The notes below the pieces were generated by a model. The model was not told the DNA's origin. It did not search any database and worked only from the letters and a program-made list of their open reading frames with translations. The position numbers and the translations under genes were made by a program. Below, in pieces: positions 27,214 to 36,905 of a stretch of DNA of 64,000 nucleotides (the stretch's first letter is position 1; every line of letters begins with the position of its first letter). Where the stretch lies: the NCBI GenBank assembly GCA_001184405.1, contig LFMX01000011.1, forward strand, positions 1 through 64,000, written 5' to 3'. Origin of the DNA: Candidatus Burkholderia humilis. Its GTDB lineage: Bacteria; Pseudomonadota; Gammaproteobacteria; Burkholderiales; Burkholderiaceae.

Positions 27214-28179
27214 TCATTGCGGATGTGTGGTCTTATAAAGCCCGACCGCGAACTGGCTGATGCTATGCGCATGAACGGGCCATGTCACGCCGAGATAGTT
27301 ATATTGTACGGTACGGATGGCCGGATTCACGCGCGACGGCGGCGTGATCAGCGCGAGAAATGAGCACAGCGCGGCCAAAACCTCACCACGTTTGAACACT
27401 CGATCTGCCTTGAGCTCATGCGCATTTCGCGTGCGCATCGCTTTTTTCAGGCTATAGAAACCGGTAACGGGAGACGGATCGAACGCATACACCTGAATGA
27501 CTTTCGGCATGACCAGGCCCTCTGCGCTAAGTTCGTCGGGTAAGGCGTAAGCAAACTGCTGCGCGAGTCCGCCGCCGAGCGAGTGCCCCGTCGAATAGAT
27601 GATGGGCGGCTTGGACAACTTGAGCCCTTTGAGTACCCGTACGAAATCAGGCACGAAAGAGCCGACGGTCAGCGTGTACAAATCCTTATGCTTGGGCAGG
27701 ACCTATCTCAGGTTGGCCATCCAGTCCGCAATCGATGTGACGACTGTTCCGCCAAACGCAACCGCAATGACTGACCGGTCTTCTTTAGCCCAGACCTCGA
27801 CGCGTAAATTGACTCGCTTGAAAGCCTTATTTAATTTAGCTGTAGGAAAGAAATCAAGAAACTCCCATCCCGCATCTCTGAGTCTGGCTTGTGGCGAGAC
27901 AGGCTGCTTTGAATTTGAAACAGCGCTTCCAGATTCGCAAGTCGGTGTTGCCGTTGGCAGCATCCCTGCTTTGATTTCTTTGGCCTTGAGATATGCGAAT
28001 TGGCTAAGAAGCGCACATTCCCAGTGATTCTTCGCCTCTTGCGCTGCCGGTTTGGGATCGCCGTAAATCCGGTCTCCGGGCTCTCTGACCAGCACTTCGT
28101 CTTTCGCTTACGACATGTTTCGACGCCAGCGACTAAACGATTCGAACATGGATTCTTTGGGTTGCGCAGTGACATTCAT
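27214..28179 (-). pseudogene. Class 3 lipase-family protein with two nonsense codons
   Basis: A single frame from ATG 28179 (MNVTAQPKESMFESFSRWRR) to 27214 is broken by TAA at about 28104-28106 and TAG at 27703-27705. The TAG follows ADWMANLR, where class 3 lipases have Trp (TGG to TAG). The nucleophile elbow GHSLGGGLAQQFA and the catalytic-Asp region VIQVYAFDPSPV are recognisable, and a late His occurs in WPVHAHSISQF. Such hydrolases act on membrane lipids; some are secreted effectors, but I see no delivery signal here. Confidence 0.75.
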
Positions 28180-28354
28180 GGCCGCTTCTCCTCGATCGCT
28201 TGCAGCAGCGCCGCAATCGTTTGGCGCTGCTTGCAAACCATTCTAGGAAAGCGTTAAGAGTTTGCCGGCCAATTCATCGGCACTGTGCGGTGACTCGCAT
28301 AAGCCCGATTGTTTTAAGTCCATGCAAAAAGCGCCAAGCGATTGATCGACAACA

Positions 28355-28374
28355 GCGGCTTTAATTCAAGCCGC
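28355..28374. terminator. Terminator-like hairpin after catA
   Basis: A perfect 7-bp stem GCGGCTT / AAGCCGC with a TAATTC loop lies 15 bp downstream of the catA stop on the minus strand. No T-run follows, so termination is uncertain. Confidence 0.4.
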
Positions 28375-28389
28375 CGTCTCATGCGACGA

Positions 28390-29265
28390 TCAAGCCGCAG
28401 CCGTTGCACGCAAGCGATTGACCAATTGATTGTCCTTACCCTGAACGAGTGGCGTCAACGCGATATCGAATTCGATTTCCTTATACGCGTCCTCTTTCAT
28501 GCCTAGCGCCGTCCCGCCGCGCTTGTCCATGACATGCGGAATCAGGTCTTCACGCGTGGCGTAAGCAAAGTCGTCCCAGATCAGTGGATCGCCTTCGATA
28601 TTGATCTGCGTGGTCAGCTTGCGCAGCGTGTCGGCCGTCACAAAGAAATGCACGTGCGCCGGACGATTGCCGTGACGTCCCAGCACATTCAGCAATTGCT
28701 GCGTCGAACCATGCGGCGGGCATCCATAACCGACGGGCATCAGCGTACGGAACTCGTAGCGGCCGTCTTCGCCCGTTTTAACCGCACCGCGCAGATTGAA
28801 ATCGCTTTGCGCGCCGGTCGGATTGAAGTGCGAGTAAAAGCCTTTCGAGTTCGCGTGCCAGCATTCCACCACGGCGTTGGCGACGGGCTTGCCGTCCGGT
28901 TTGCCGTCCGGTCCCGTGACCACGCCGCGGATGACGAGCGGACCGGCATCCGCATCCGCATCCGCATCGGCGTCGATGTCGATGTCGATGTCGATCTTCG
29001 ACATGCCATCGCGCACCGGCGCGCCTTCCACATACAGCAGACCTTCGATGGTGCGCGCCGTGCCGCCTTCGATCTCGGCCTGCTTGTCAGCGGCGTCCAT
29101 GCGAATGTCGAGATACTTCTCCAGTTCGTCGATGGCCTTAAACAAATCGCTAAGCAGGCGATGTGTGATTTCTTTAGCACGCGCATTGCCGCCGTCGCTT
29201 TGCAGATTGGTCGCGACCTTGAGCAAGTCCTGCACTTCCTGCGTTGCGAACACCTTGACGCTCAT
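28390..29265 (-). CDS. catA: Catechol 1,2-dioxygenase with internal deletion and repeat expansion
   Basis: A 291-residue intradiol dioxygenase that cleaves catechol to cis,cis-muconate. The Fe(III) ligands are present: Tyr in SKGFYSHF, Tyr in MPVGYGCPP and two His in RPAHVHFF. Compared with CatA proteins I remember (about 310 residues) about 30 residues are missing from the N-terminal helical domain, where LFKAIDELEKYLDIRMD skips the segment around PDEVWAGVNYLN. A hexanucleotide repeat has expanded an Ile-Asp/Ala-Asp tract before GPLVIRG, and a 12-bp duplication gives GKPDGKP. The frame is open. It heads the catA-catC-catB order on the minus strand, reading catB, catC, catA. Confidence 0.85.
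   Translation of the reverse strand: MSVKVFATQEVQDLLKVATNLQSDGGNARAKEITHRLLSDLFKAIDELEKYLDIRMDAADKQAEIEGGTARTIEGLLYVEGAPVRDGMSKIDIDIDIDADADADADAGPLVIRGVVTGPDGKPDGKPVANAVVECWHANSKGFYSHFNPTGAQSDFNLRGAVKTGEDGRYEFRTLMPVGYGCPPHGSTQQLLNVLGRHGNRPAHVHFFVTADTLRKLTTQINIEGDPLIWDDFAYATREDLIPHVMDKRGGTALGMKEDAYKEIEFDIALTPLVQGKDNQLVNRLRATAAA
28889..28912. repeat. 12-bp tandem duplication inside catA
   Basis: TTGCCGTCCGGT occurs twice in direct tandem (28889-28900, 28901-28912), adding four residues to the protein (GKPDGKPV). Confidence 0.85.
28946..28996. repeat. Hexanucleotide microsatellite inside catA
   Basis: Three GCATCC units, two degenerate units and then three GATGTC units plus a partial one run from 28946 to about 28996. 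On the coding strand this gives alternating Ile-Asp and then Ala-Asp residues. Length changes keep the frame. Confidence 0.85.
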
Positions 29266-29316
29266 GATGTTGTCTCCATCGATATTGGGGATTGTTTTGA
29301 ATGCGCACGCTCACAC

Positions 29317-29607
29317 TTAAGCGTTGTCATCGCGAACGGATGACGGGTGGCGGCACAACGGCGTAACCGAAATCTTCATGTACGCGAACAGTGGCAACGC
29401 GGTCAGAATGTCGTGAAGCTCCGCATTGCTCTCGACATCGAAGATGCTGAAATTGGCGTATTTGCCCGCAAGATGCCAGATATGCCGCCACTTGCCGCTG
29501 CGCTGAAGCTCCTGCGAGTAAGCCTTCTCGCGCGATTTGATTTCATTGGCGACATCGGCGGGCATGCCGGGTGGAAGGTTCACATCCATTCGTACGTGAA
29601 AGAGCAT
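29317..29607 (-). CDS. catC: Muconolactone delta-isomerase
   Basis: A 96-residue enzyme that isomerises muconolactone to 3-oxoadipate enol-lactone. It starts MLFHVRMDVNLPPGMPADVA and shows SGKWRHIWHLAGKYANFSIF and LPLFAYMKISVTPLCRHPSS, diagnostic of CatC. Length matches the family. It lies between catB (upstream) and catA (downstream), likely in one transcript. Confidence 0.93.
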   Translation of the reverse strand: MLFHVRMDVNLPPGMPADVANEIKSREKAYSQELQRSGKWRHIWHLAGKYANFSIFDVESNAELHDILTALPLFAYMKISVTPLCRHPSSVRDDNA

Positions 29608-29648
29608 CGTTGGTCTCCTTGTGTTCGATATCTACTTGATGACTTTCA

Positions 29649-30767
29649 TCAGGCCATCACGTGTAAAGCGCTTGACCGTCGCTTCGTCCAGTTCGATGCC
29701 AAACCCGGACCGCTCGGCACCGTCAATGCGAAGTCGCTGTAATCGAGCGGCTGCCTGAGAATTTCTTCCGTGATGAGCAAAGGCCCGAACAGTTCGGTGC
29801 CGCATTGCAAATTGGCAAAGCTTGAAAAGAGATGCGCCGAAGCAACCGTGCTCAACGTGCCTTCCAGCATGGTGCCGCCATACAATTCGATGCCTGCGGC
29901 ATCCGCGATGGCGGCCACGCGTTGCGCCGCGAACAGACCACCGCTCTGCTCGATCTTGATCGCGAAGACCTCGGCGCCATTGTTTTTTGCGATCTCGAAT
30001 GCGCTGTCCGGTCCTTGCAGAATTTCATCGGCCATCAAGGCGATGGGAAAACGCCGCGTCAAACGCGTAAGCGCCGCCGCCGATGCCACCGGTTGCTCGA
30101 CCAGTTCGCAGCCCGCATCGGCGAGCGCAGGAATGGCCCACGCGACCTGCGTTTCGCTCCATGCCATGTTCACATCCACGCGCACCGCGCCGCGATCGCC
30201 TAGTTCCTTCTTGATCTGCGCCACGTGTGCAGTGTCGGCCTTGATTTCCTTTGCGCCGATCTTCAGCTTAAACACCTTATGCCGACGCAACGCGAGCATG
30301 CGTTCCGCTTCGGCGATGTCTCTGGCCGTATCGCCTGAAGCAAGTGTCCATGCAACCGGAAGACGCTCGCGTCTGCGGCCGCCGAGCAACTCGCTGACGG
30401 GCACGTCCAGGCGCTTGCCGTGCGCATCGAGCAAGGCGGTTTCAAGCGCGCTCTTGGCGAAGTGATTCACCTTCACGAGCTTGCCGAGATGCGCCATCAA
30501 TGCCTGAATGCGCGTGGCGTCCTGGCCGATCGCGGCGGGCGCGAGATACGCATCGATCGCAAGCTTCATCGCTTCGGGACTTTCCGGCCCGTAAGCCATG
30601 CCCGCGATGGTCGTGCCTTCGCCTATGCCCGTCACGTCATCGCTGCAAAACACCTTCACGAGCATCAATGTCTGCCCGTGCATGGTGGCGACCGAGAGTT
30701 TGTGCGGGCGAATCGTCGGCAAATCGACGAGACGGGTTTCTATACGTTCGATGATCGCTTGAGTCAT
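29649..30767 (-). CDS. catB: Muconate cycloisomerase, C-terminal frameshift
   Basis: A 372-residue enolase-superfamily enzyme that converts cis,cis-muconate to muconolactone. The KxK motif (VFKLKIGAKE), the metal ligands in RVDVNMAW, ELVEQP and ALMADEIL, and the start MTQAIIERIETRLVDLPTIR are present. Near 29705 one T is missing from a T-run. The family ending GFGIELDEATVKRF then TRDGLMKVIK is therefore in another frame, to a stop at 29632-29634, and the open frame ends with an unrelated 17-residue tail. All catalytic residues precede the shift, so some activity is possible. Confidence 0.85.
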   Translation of the reverse strand: MTQAIIERIETRLVDLPTIRPHKLSVATMHGQTLMLVKVFCSDDVTGIGEGTTIAGMAYGPESPEAMKLAIDAYLAPAAIGQDATRIQALMAHLGKLVKVNHFAKSALETALLDAHGKRLDVPVSELLGGRRRERLPVAWTLASGDTARDIAEAERMLALRRHKVFKLKIGAKEIKADTAHVAQIKKELGDRGAVRVDVNMAWSETQVAWAIPALADAGCELVEQPVASAAALTRLTRRFPIALMADEILQGPDSAFEIAKNNGAEVFAIKIEQSGGLFAAQRVAAIADAAGIELYGGTMLEGTLSTVASAHLFSSFANLQCGTELFGPLLITEEILRQPLDYSDFALTVPSGPGLASNWTKRRSSALHVMA

Positions 30768-30888
30768 GGGGCAAAGGCTCGATGGAGTTTGGACTACACG
30801 GTAAGGAAGTGCTCAAGATTGGTCAAATAGATCAAATGTGTCCTCGCGCATCCATCTCGTTGATGACACTCGCACAGGCGGGCCAAAC

Positions 30889-30922
30889 AAAAAAGCCCTG
30901 CAAATGCAGCACATTTACAGGG
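30889..30922 (-). terminator. Terminator of the porin gene
   Basis: Stem CCCTG(C/T)AAATG over 11 bp with one G-U pair (30896-30906 / 30912-30922), followed on the minus strand by six T. It lies 22 bp beyond the porin stop. Confidence 0.8.
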
Positions 30923-30944
30923 TTGGCATAACCGCAACAATCAA

Positions 30945-32165
30945 TCAGAAGTTGTGACGTATCCCGAGCGTGACCGACAGTTGCTTGTCGCTGCCGGAAT
31001 TCGGCAGGTTGGGAATCTGCGCGTAGTTCACCGCGCCGCCCGTCGCGGGATCGACGCCCAGTCCAGCGCCCACTGCTTTCTGCGCGATCGCAATGCCATA
31101 AAGCGAAGTGCGCTTGGACAACGCGTAGTTCGCGCCCAGATTCACCTGATGGAACCGCGTGGACGATGCGCCATCCACCTTGGCGATGTTGTAGATATAC
31201 GCGAGTCCCAATTACAGGAACGGCGTCGCCGCATACGTGACGTTTGCCTCGCCGATATCGAACGCGATGTCGCGGCCTCGAGGATTGGCGGCATCGGCGA
31301 AATAACGGCTGTGTTCGAGGCGCGTATGCGTGTAAGTCAAGGCAATCGTCGCCGGTCCGATGACATACGATGCCCCCGTGCCATAGGCCTTCAGCGCGTC
31401 CGCGTTATGCAACTGACAATACAGCGCCGATGCATTGGAGCATGCGAAATCGCCGAAATAGCCGTTCGAGCCGCCGAGCGCTGCATCAAGCGGATTGCGC
31501 AGATTGAGATAACCGGCGCTGATCACGCACGGCGCATGCGCATAAGTCGCCGCAAACGCATAACCGCGCCTTTGAGCGAAGTCTTCCGCCACGCCGCCGA
31601 GACTGTACGTGCCGCCGAACGAGAAGCCGTTCCAGTCGGCGCTCGTGTATTTGACGGCATTGTTGAAGTTGAACTCTTCGTTCAGGTTGTCGACATCGCC
31701 GATATGCGAGCCGTAAAGCGTTGCCCAACTATTGCTAGATACATAAGGCTAGATAAAATCGGACTACGAATCATATTGACGGCCGAGCGACAGCGTGCCG
31801 TATCGTTCATGTGCGACGCCGACCCACGCCTGCCGGTTGAACTGCGCGCCGCTTTGCACGAATGCGCCGCTGCCGGTATAGAAGCTGTTCTCAAGCATGA
31901 ACTTTGCCTGCATGCCGCCGCCGAGATTTTCGACGCCCACCAGTCCGTAGCGCGACGGCACGAGATTGCCGCCCGTCAGCGCCCAGCCGTGTCCCGAGCC
32001 TACACTGCCGTCGGCACGCGTGAATTGCTGATTGCTCGTATAAGTGATGCCTGCATCGACGGTGCCGTATAGCGTCACCGTGCTTTGCGCATACGCACCT
32101 GTGCATAGTGCTAAGGCACATGTTGCGGCAAACGAACACCCGAGTCCGTATCGGTTCATGCGCAC
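30945..32165 (-). pseudogene. Gram-negative trimeric porin with nonsense codons
   Basis: ATG 32165 begins a signal peptide (ATCALALCTGAYAQ) followed by the porin start STVTLYGTVDAGITYTSN. One frame continues to the C-terminal QLSVTLGIRHNF, with terminal Phe as in OmpC-like porins. It contains at least three stops: TAG at 31764-31766 (after RQYDS), a second TAG four codons later, and TAA at 31212-31214 (TPFL*LGLAYIY, probably CAA to TAA). The intact protein would be a 16-strand outer-membrane diffusion channel. It stands next to the cat genes and may have served substrate entry. Confidence 0.9.
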
Positions 32166-32169
32166 GTCC

Positions 32170-33658
32170 TCAGGCGTAGTTGATGATTACCGACTTCGTC
32201 TCGGTGTACATGTCGATCACGGCGCGCCCCAGCTCGCGTCCGAAGCCCGATTGCTTGAAGCCACCGAACGGCATCGCGTTATCGAGCAGCGAATGGCAGT
32301 TGACCCAGACCGTGCCAGCCTTGATGCGCGGAATCAGATGGTGAATGGCGGAAAGATCATTGGACCAGATGCTTGCGCCCAGACCATAGGGCGTGTCGTT
32401 CGCTTGCGCGACGGCGGTATCGATATCCGTAAAAGGCATGGCGACCAGCACGGGACCGAAGATTTCCTCGCGCACCACGCGCATCGAATGATCGGTGTCG
32501 ACGAGCACGGTCGGCTTCACGAAGAAGCCCGCGCCCTCTTTCGCCGCGCCGCCCGCGATCGCGCGCGCCTTCCGTGCGTCCTGCATCGATATAACCGAGT
32601 ACGCGGTCCATCTGACGCGCCGACACGAACGGCCCGATCTGCATTGCAGGATCGAGGCCGGAGCCGACCGGCAAAGCATCGGCGATGGCCGCCACGCGCT
32701 CCATCACACGATCGAACACCTTCGCGTGCACATAGACGCGCGACCCCGCCGTGCATACCTGACCCGAGTTGAAGAAAATCGCATTGGCCACGCCTTCCGC
32801 GGCCTTGTCGATATCGACATCCGGCAGCACGATCACCGGCGACTTGCCGCCCAGTTCGAGCGACATGCGCGTCATGTTGTCGAGCGCCGCGTGACCGATG
32901 ACCTTGCCAGTCTGCGTCGATCCCGTAAAGGCAATCTTGTCGATGTCAGGATGACGCGCGAGCGCCGTGCCCGCACTGCGTCCATAGCCCGTCACGACGT
33001 TCACGACGCCTTTAGGCAGCCCGGCTTCTTCGAGCAGCATCGCGAGCCTGAGCGCGGACAGCGGCGTGTCTTCAGCCGGTTTGAGCACCACCGTGCAACC
33101 CGTGGCGAGCGCAGGCGCGAGTTTCCACGATGCCATCAGCAACGGAAAATTCCACGGGATGATCGCGCCGACCACGCCCACCGCTTCCTTGCGCGTATAA
33201 GCGAAGAACGCGTTGGACGGGCTGTATGGAATCGCGGCATCGAGCGTGCTGCCTTCGATCTTCGTCGCCCAGCCCGCCATGTAGCGAAAGCACTGCGCGG
33301 CCATCGACACGTCGAGTCCCTGCGCGACCGTGACCGGCTTGCCGGTGTCGAGCGATTCGATCTCCGCGAGTTCACGCGCGTTCGCTTCGATGAGCTCGGC
33401 CGCGCGCAACAGCATGCGTTCGCGATCAGGCGGCTTCATGCGTGACCATGCGGAATCATCGAACGCGCGCCGCGCGGCTTGCACGGCGAGATCCACATCG
33501 GTTTCATCGGCGCTCGGCACGCGTGCGAGCAACGCGCCATCGGCGGGATTCACGACATCGAGCGTTGCGCCGTTTGCGCTGTCTCGCCATTCGCCGTCGA
33601 TGAACATGCGCTTCGGTGCAGCAAGAAACGCGCGGGTCGATTCGAGTACGTCGTTCAT
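32170..33658 (-). pseudogene. NAD-dependent aldehyde dehydrogenase, one frameshift
   Basis: ATG 33658 (MNDVLESTRAFLAAPKRMFI) starts an ALDH-superfamily enzyme of about 495 residues. The catalytic Cys lies in FFNSGQVCTAGSR, the Glu in MSLELGGKSP, and the N-terminal PWNFPLLMASWKLAPALATG is present. At about 32585 a one-base shift moves the last third (FVKPTVLVDTDHSMRVVREE, AMPFGGFKQSGFGRELG) to another frame. It would oxidise an aldehyde intermediate to an acid. It is closely followed by the porin and preceded by a cytochrome c. Confidence 0.85.
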
Positions 33659-33671
33659 GATGTCTCCGGTT

Positions 33672-34118
33672 TTAATAGTGTTCGGCAACGGCATTCACGC
33701 CGTTCGCCTGTAGTTCCTTGACGAGCCTTGCACGCACGCGCGCGACATCCGTAAGCGCGGGACGTCGATGCGCGGCGACTTCATCGGCCGTATAGGGTTT
33801 GAGCGATGCGGGCCGCGACTGCGGGTTCATGGTGCCGAGCACCCAGTTGAGGACGTTGGCGAGGTCCGCGTCGCTCAATGCAGAGTTCGATGCGCCGGGC
33901 ACGCGCATCACGAACTCGCGACCGTCCTGCAAGGACACGAAGTGACCGAGCGATTCGCACAAAGGCGGCACCTTGCCGGGAATGCCGCGTCCGTCGGCGG
34001 TGTGGCATCCCATGCAGTTGAGCACCCAGGCTCCACGTGCGCGCGCGGCATCGTAGCTTTGCGCCCGGCACGTCGATGCGACGGGAAGCATCGCCATGAG
34101 CCACGCGCGGCGCTTCAT
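33672..34118 (-). CDS. Small c-type cytochrome
   Basis: A 148-residue predicted periplasmic protein. The N-terminus KRRAWLMAMLPVASTCRAQ is a short signal peptide; the haem motif CMGCH is at about residue 36; a Met in FVMRVPGASNS is the probable sixth ligand. ATG 34118 gives the best signal peptide. The protein ends 14 bp before the aldehyde dehydrogenase start, so it may pass electrons from an alcohol or amine dehydrogenase in the same pathway; no such partner is seen here. Intact. Confidence 0.75.
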   Translation of the reverse strand: MKRRAWLMAMLPVASTCRAQSYDAARARGAWVLNCMGCHTADGRGIPGKVPPLCESLGHFVSLQDGREFVMRVPGASNSALSDADLANVLNWVLGTMNPQSRPASLKPYTADEVAAHRRPALTDVARVRARLVKELQANGVNAVAEHY

Positions 34119-34129
34119 AGCCCGAGGCC

Positions 34130-34453
34130 CTTTATCACGGCATCGCAAACGATTTCGATGCATGGCTCACGCACTATTTGCAGCATCATCCGCCGCTGAT
34201 GCTGCAATTGCCCGCGCTGCGCGAGCTGTAGGTGTACACGCGCATCGATTGCACGAGCGGTCTGCCCTTCGCGCGCGTGAACGCCATGCAACGCAACAAG
34301 GTCGTTTTCGACGAAGCCAACGCGCTGATCGCTGCACTCGCCTCGCCCGTGCGCGATGCCATGCGCCGCGATTTTCACGCGCTGCCGCCCTATTCCGGTG
34401 CGACGCCGCATTTTGCAATGCGCAGCTTGTACGGTAATCTCGCGCATCACTGA
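34130..34453 (+). pseudogene. EthD-family protein, no start and one nonsense codon
   Basis: The frame reads LYHGIANDFDAWLTHYLQHH then PPLMLQLPALREL, a TAG at 34229-34231, and on to NAMQRNKVVFDEANALIAAL and MRRDFHALPPYSGATPHFAM to the stop at 34451-34453. The W..HY...HPPLM pattern and the length (about 105 residues) are those of small EthD/Dabb-like ferredoxin-fold proteins found in catabolic clusters. An in-frame stop lies just upstream and no start codon remains. Confidence 0.6.
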
Positions 34454-34501
34454 CCGGGCGGCAACGCGCATGCGATGCGCCCTCGTTTGCGAGCGACGCG
34501 C

Positions 34502-35422
34502 ATGAACAAGCCGCTTTCCGGCATCGCCGATCTGAATCTGCTGCGCGTGTTCCTCGCCATCTGGGATTTGCGCAGTCTCACCGCCGCGGGCGATCGGTTC
34601 GGCCTCATGCAGCCTGCCGTGAGCCACGCGCTGCGCCGCCTGCGCAATCTCTTCGAAGATCCGCTATTCGTGCGCACGCCCGGCGGCATGGTGCCGACCG
34701 ATGCCGCATATCGTCTTTATCCGCCGCTCACGCAAGCGTTTTCGATCATCAACGAAGCAGTGCAACAACTCGCCCGCTTCGATTCCGCCACGGCGCAGCG
34801 CGTGTTTCGCGTGTCGATGTCCGATATGTCGGAGTTTTATTTCTTGCCGCCGCTCGTGGCCATGCTCGATCGCGAGGCGCGCGGCATTCGTATCGAAGTG
34901 GCGAACATTCCGGTCGAATCCGTGAGCGCGGCGATGCGCGCGGGCGAGATCGATCTCGCGCTCGGCTACGTGCCCGGCCTCGATGCAAGCTGCGTGAGCC
35001 AAACCCTTTTCGTCGATGAACACGTGTGCGTGGTGCGCGCGGGTCATCCCTTGCGCAAGGCGAAACTGACACGCGAAGACCTGGCCGCGCTGCGCTATGT
35101 CTATGCAAGCACCAACGCAACAGGACATCGCATGGTCGAACAATGGCTCGACGAACTCGACGTCAAGCGCGATGTCGTGCTGCGGCTGCCGCATTTCGTC
35201 GTCGCGCCTGAGATAGTGACGAACACTGATCTCGCGGTGATTTTCCCGAAGAGCATTGCGCAGCGCTTCAATCGCGGCAAGGCGTTTCGTGTTCTGCCCT
35301 TGCCGTTCGCGTTGCCGCCTATCGAAATCAAAGTGCATTCGCACACGCGGTTCGCCTCCGACCCAGGCATCGGATGGCTGCGCGAAGCGCTCGTCACCAT
35401 GTTTCATCGGCCCGAAGCCTGA
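34502..35422 (+). CDS. LysR-family transcriptional regulator
   Basis: A 306-residue LysR regulator. The N-terminal helix-turn-helix is LNLLRVFLAIWDLRSLTAAG then MQPAVSHALRRLRNLFEDPL, and the C-terminal effector domain runs from about residue 95. ATG 34502 (MNKPLSGIADLNLL) is preferred over ATG 34475 because it leaves the usual short N-terminal lead. Its position between the cytochrome/aldehyde dehydrogenase genes and the transporter genes suggests control of this aromatic or carboxylate pathway. Intact. Confidence 0.88.
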   Translation: MNKPLSGIADLNLLRVFLAIWDLRSLTAAGDRFGLMQPAVSHALRRLRNLFEDPLFVRTPGGMVPTDAAYRLYPPLTQAFSIINEAVQQLARFDSATAQRVFRVSMSDMSEFYFLPPLVAMLDREARGIRIEVANIPVESVSAAMRAGEIDLALGYVPGLDASCVSQTLFVDEHVCVVRAGHPLRKAKLTREDLAALRYVYASTNATGHRMVEQWLDELDVKRDVVLRLPHFVVAPEIVTNTDLAVIFPKSIAQRFNRGKAFRVLPLPFALPPIEIKVHSHTRFASDPGIGWLREALVTMFHRPEA

Positions 35423-35531
35423 CGCTTATTTGCCGCGCTGATACCCCACGTTCTTTTCGGCCTATTTGACGCGACTTTAAGTCGAATCGACACTGCACGA
35501 TACTACTCCAGACTTACTCAGGCGAAGAGAC

Positions 35532-36828
35532 ATGTCCACGGTTCAATTATCATCCACGGCGGATCGCAGCAAAGCGATGCCGGATCGCGCCCTCAAACGT
35601 ATCGTCGTTGCATCGGTCGCGGGCAAGGCGATGGAGTGGTACGACTTCTTCGTCTACGGCACCGCGTCCGCGCTCGTGTTCGGTCAGTTGTTTCCCCGCC
35701 AACGCCGATCCGCTGATCGGCACGCTCGGCGCATTCGCGATGGGCTTCGTCGCGCGACCGCTCGGCGGCATCGTGTTCGGGCACATCGGCGATCGATACG
35801 GACGCCGCGCATCGCTCGTCTGGAGGCTGCTCATCATGGGCTTTGCGACCTTCGGTATTGGTCTCTTGCTGACTTATGAACACGCCGGTCTATGGGCGCC
35901 TGCTGCGCTCGTGGGCCTGCGTCTCTTGCAAGGCATATTGCATCGGGTGGCGAATGGGACGGCGGCGTGTTGATGATCAGCGAAAGCACACCGCCTGAAA
36001 AACGCGGCTATTACGCGGCCTGGAGCCAGCTCGGCGTGGGCGGCGGCTTCGTGTTGTCATCGGCGGCGTTTCTCGCGGTTCAGGCCTTGCCGCACGAGCA
36101 ATTTATTTCGTGGGGATGGCGTCTGCCGTTTCTCGCGAGCATCCTGATCTTCGCGCTCAGCGTCTACATTCGGCATAACCTTCCCGAGAGCCGCGACTTC
36201 GAAAACGCGGACAAGGCGGGCAAGACATCGCATATGCCGGTGGTCGAGGTCATCAAGCGTCACCCGAAAGAAATTCTCATGGCGATGGGCCTGCGCGTCG
36301 CGGAAAACGGCGGCGCGTACATCTTCCTCGCGTTCTCGCTCGTCTACGGCAAGTTCGCCGGCATTCCCAATTCGACGATGCTCACCGGCGTCATGCTCGC
36401 GATGATCGTCGAAATGATCGCGATGCTTCTGTGGGGCAAACTGTCCGATCGCATCGGCCGCAAGCCCGTACATGATCGGCGCGATCTCGCTCGCACTCAT
36501 GGCGTTCCCCTTCTTCTGGCTGCTCGATACGCATTCCACGCCGCTCATCTGGCTCGCGCTGGTGCTCGGCACGGCCGTCTGTCACGGCGCGATGATCGGC
36601 ACGCTGCCCGCGCTCGTCGGCGAACTGTTCAGCACCGAAGTGCGTTATTCGGGCGTGGCGATGGGGCACGAAGTGGCATCGATCTTCGCAGGCAGATTGT
36701 CGCCGCTCATCGCCACGGCCTTGCTCTCGCGCTATCACGCCTATTGGTCGGTGGCCGTGTTTCTCATCATGCTCAGTCTCGTTACCGTCGTGACGCTGAA
36801 GTTTACGCACGAAACCCGTCAGCGTTAA
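35532..36828 (+). pseudogene. MHS-family MFS transporter, several frameshifts
   Basis: The start [16 protein letters not shown] and [20 protein letters not shown] are typical of metabolite:H+ symporters (ShiA/ProP type). Frames change near 35695 (after FGQLFP), 35940 (before SGGEWDGG) and 36470 (after SDRIGRKPV). The last part, FPFFWLLDTHSTPLIWLALV to LKFTHETRQR, ends at 36828. About 430 residues in total. The intact carrier would import a carboxylate or aromatic acid. Confidence 0.88.
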
Positions 36829-36905
36829 ACATCCCTTATTTGAAGGCATTTTCGCGCGGCTTGTGCCGCGCGTATGCGCACGTCTATCCATACCGGAGAC
36901 AAGGC

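Noticed and set aside
20700-28300. Search for complete insertion sequences that could explain the mosaic
   Set aside because: No transposase frame or terminal inverted repeats were recognised; only the group II intron fragment remains as a mobile-element trace.
28946-28996. Short tandem repeats considered as a CRISPR array
   Set aside because: Units are 6 bp with no spacers and lie inside catA; it is a coding microsatellite. No CRISPR array was seen in the window.
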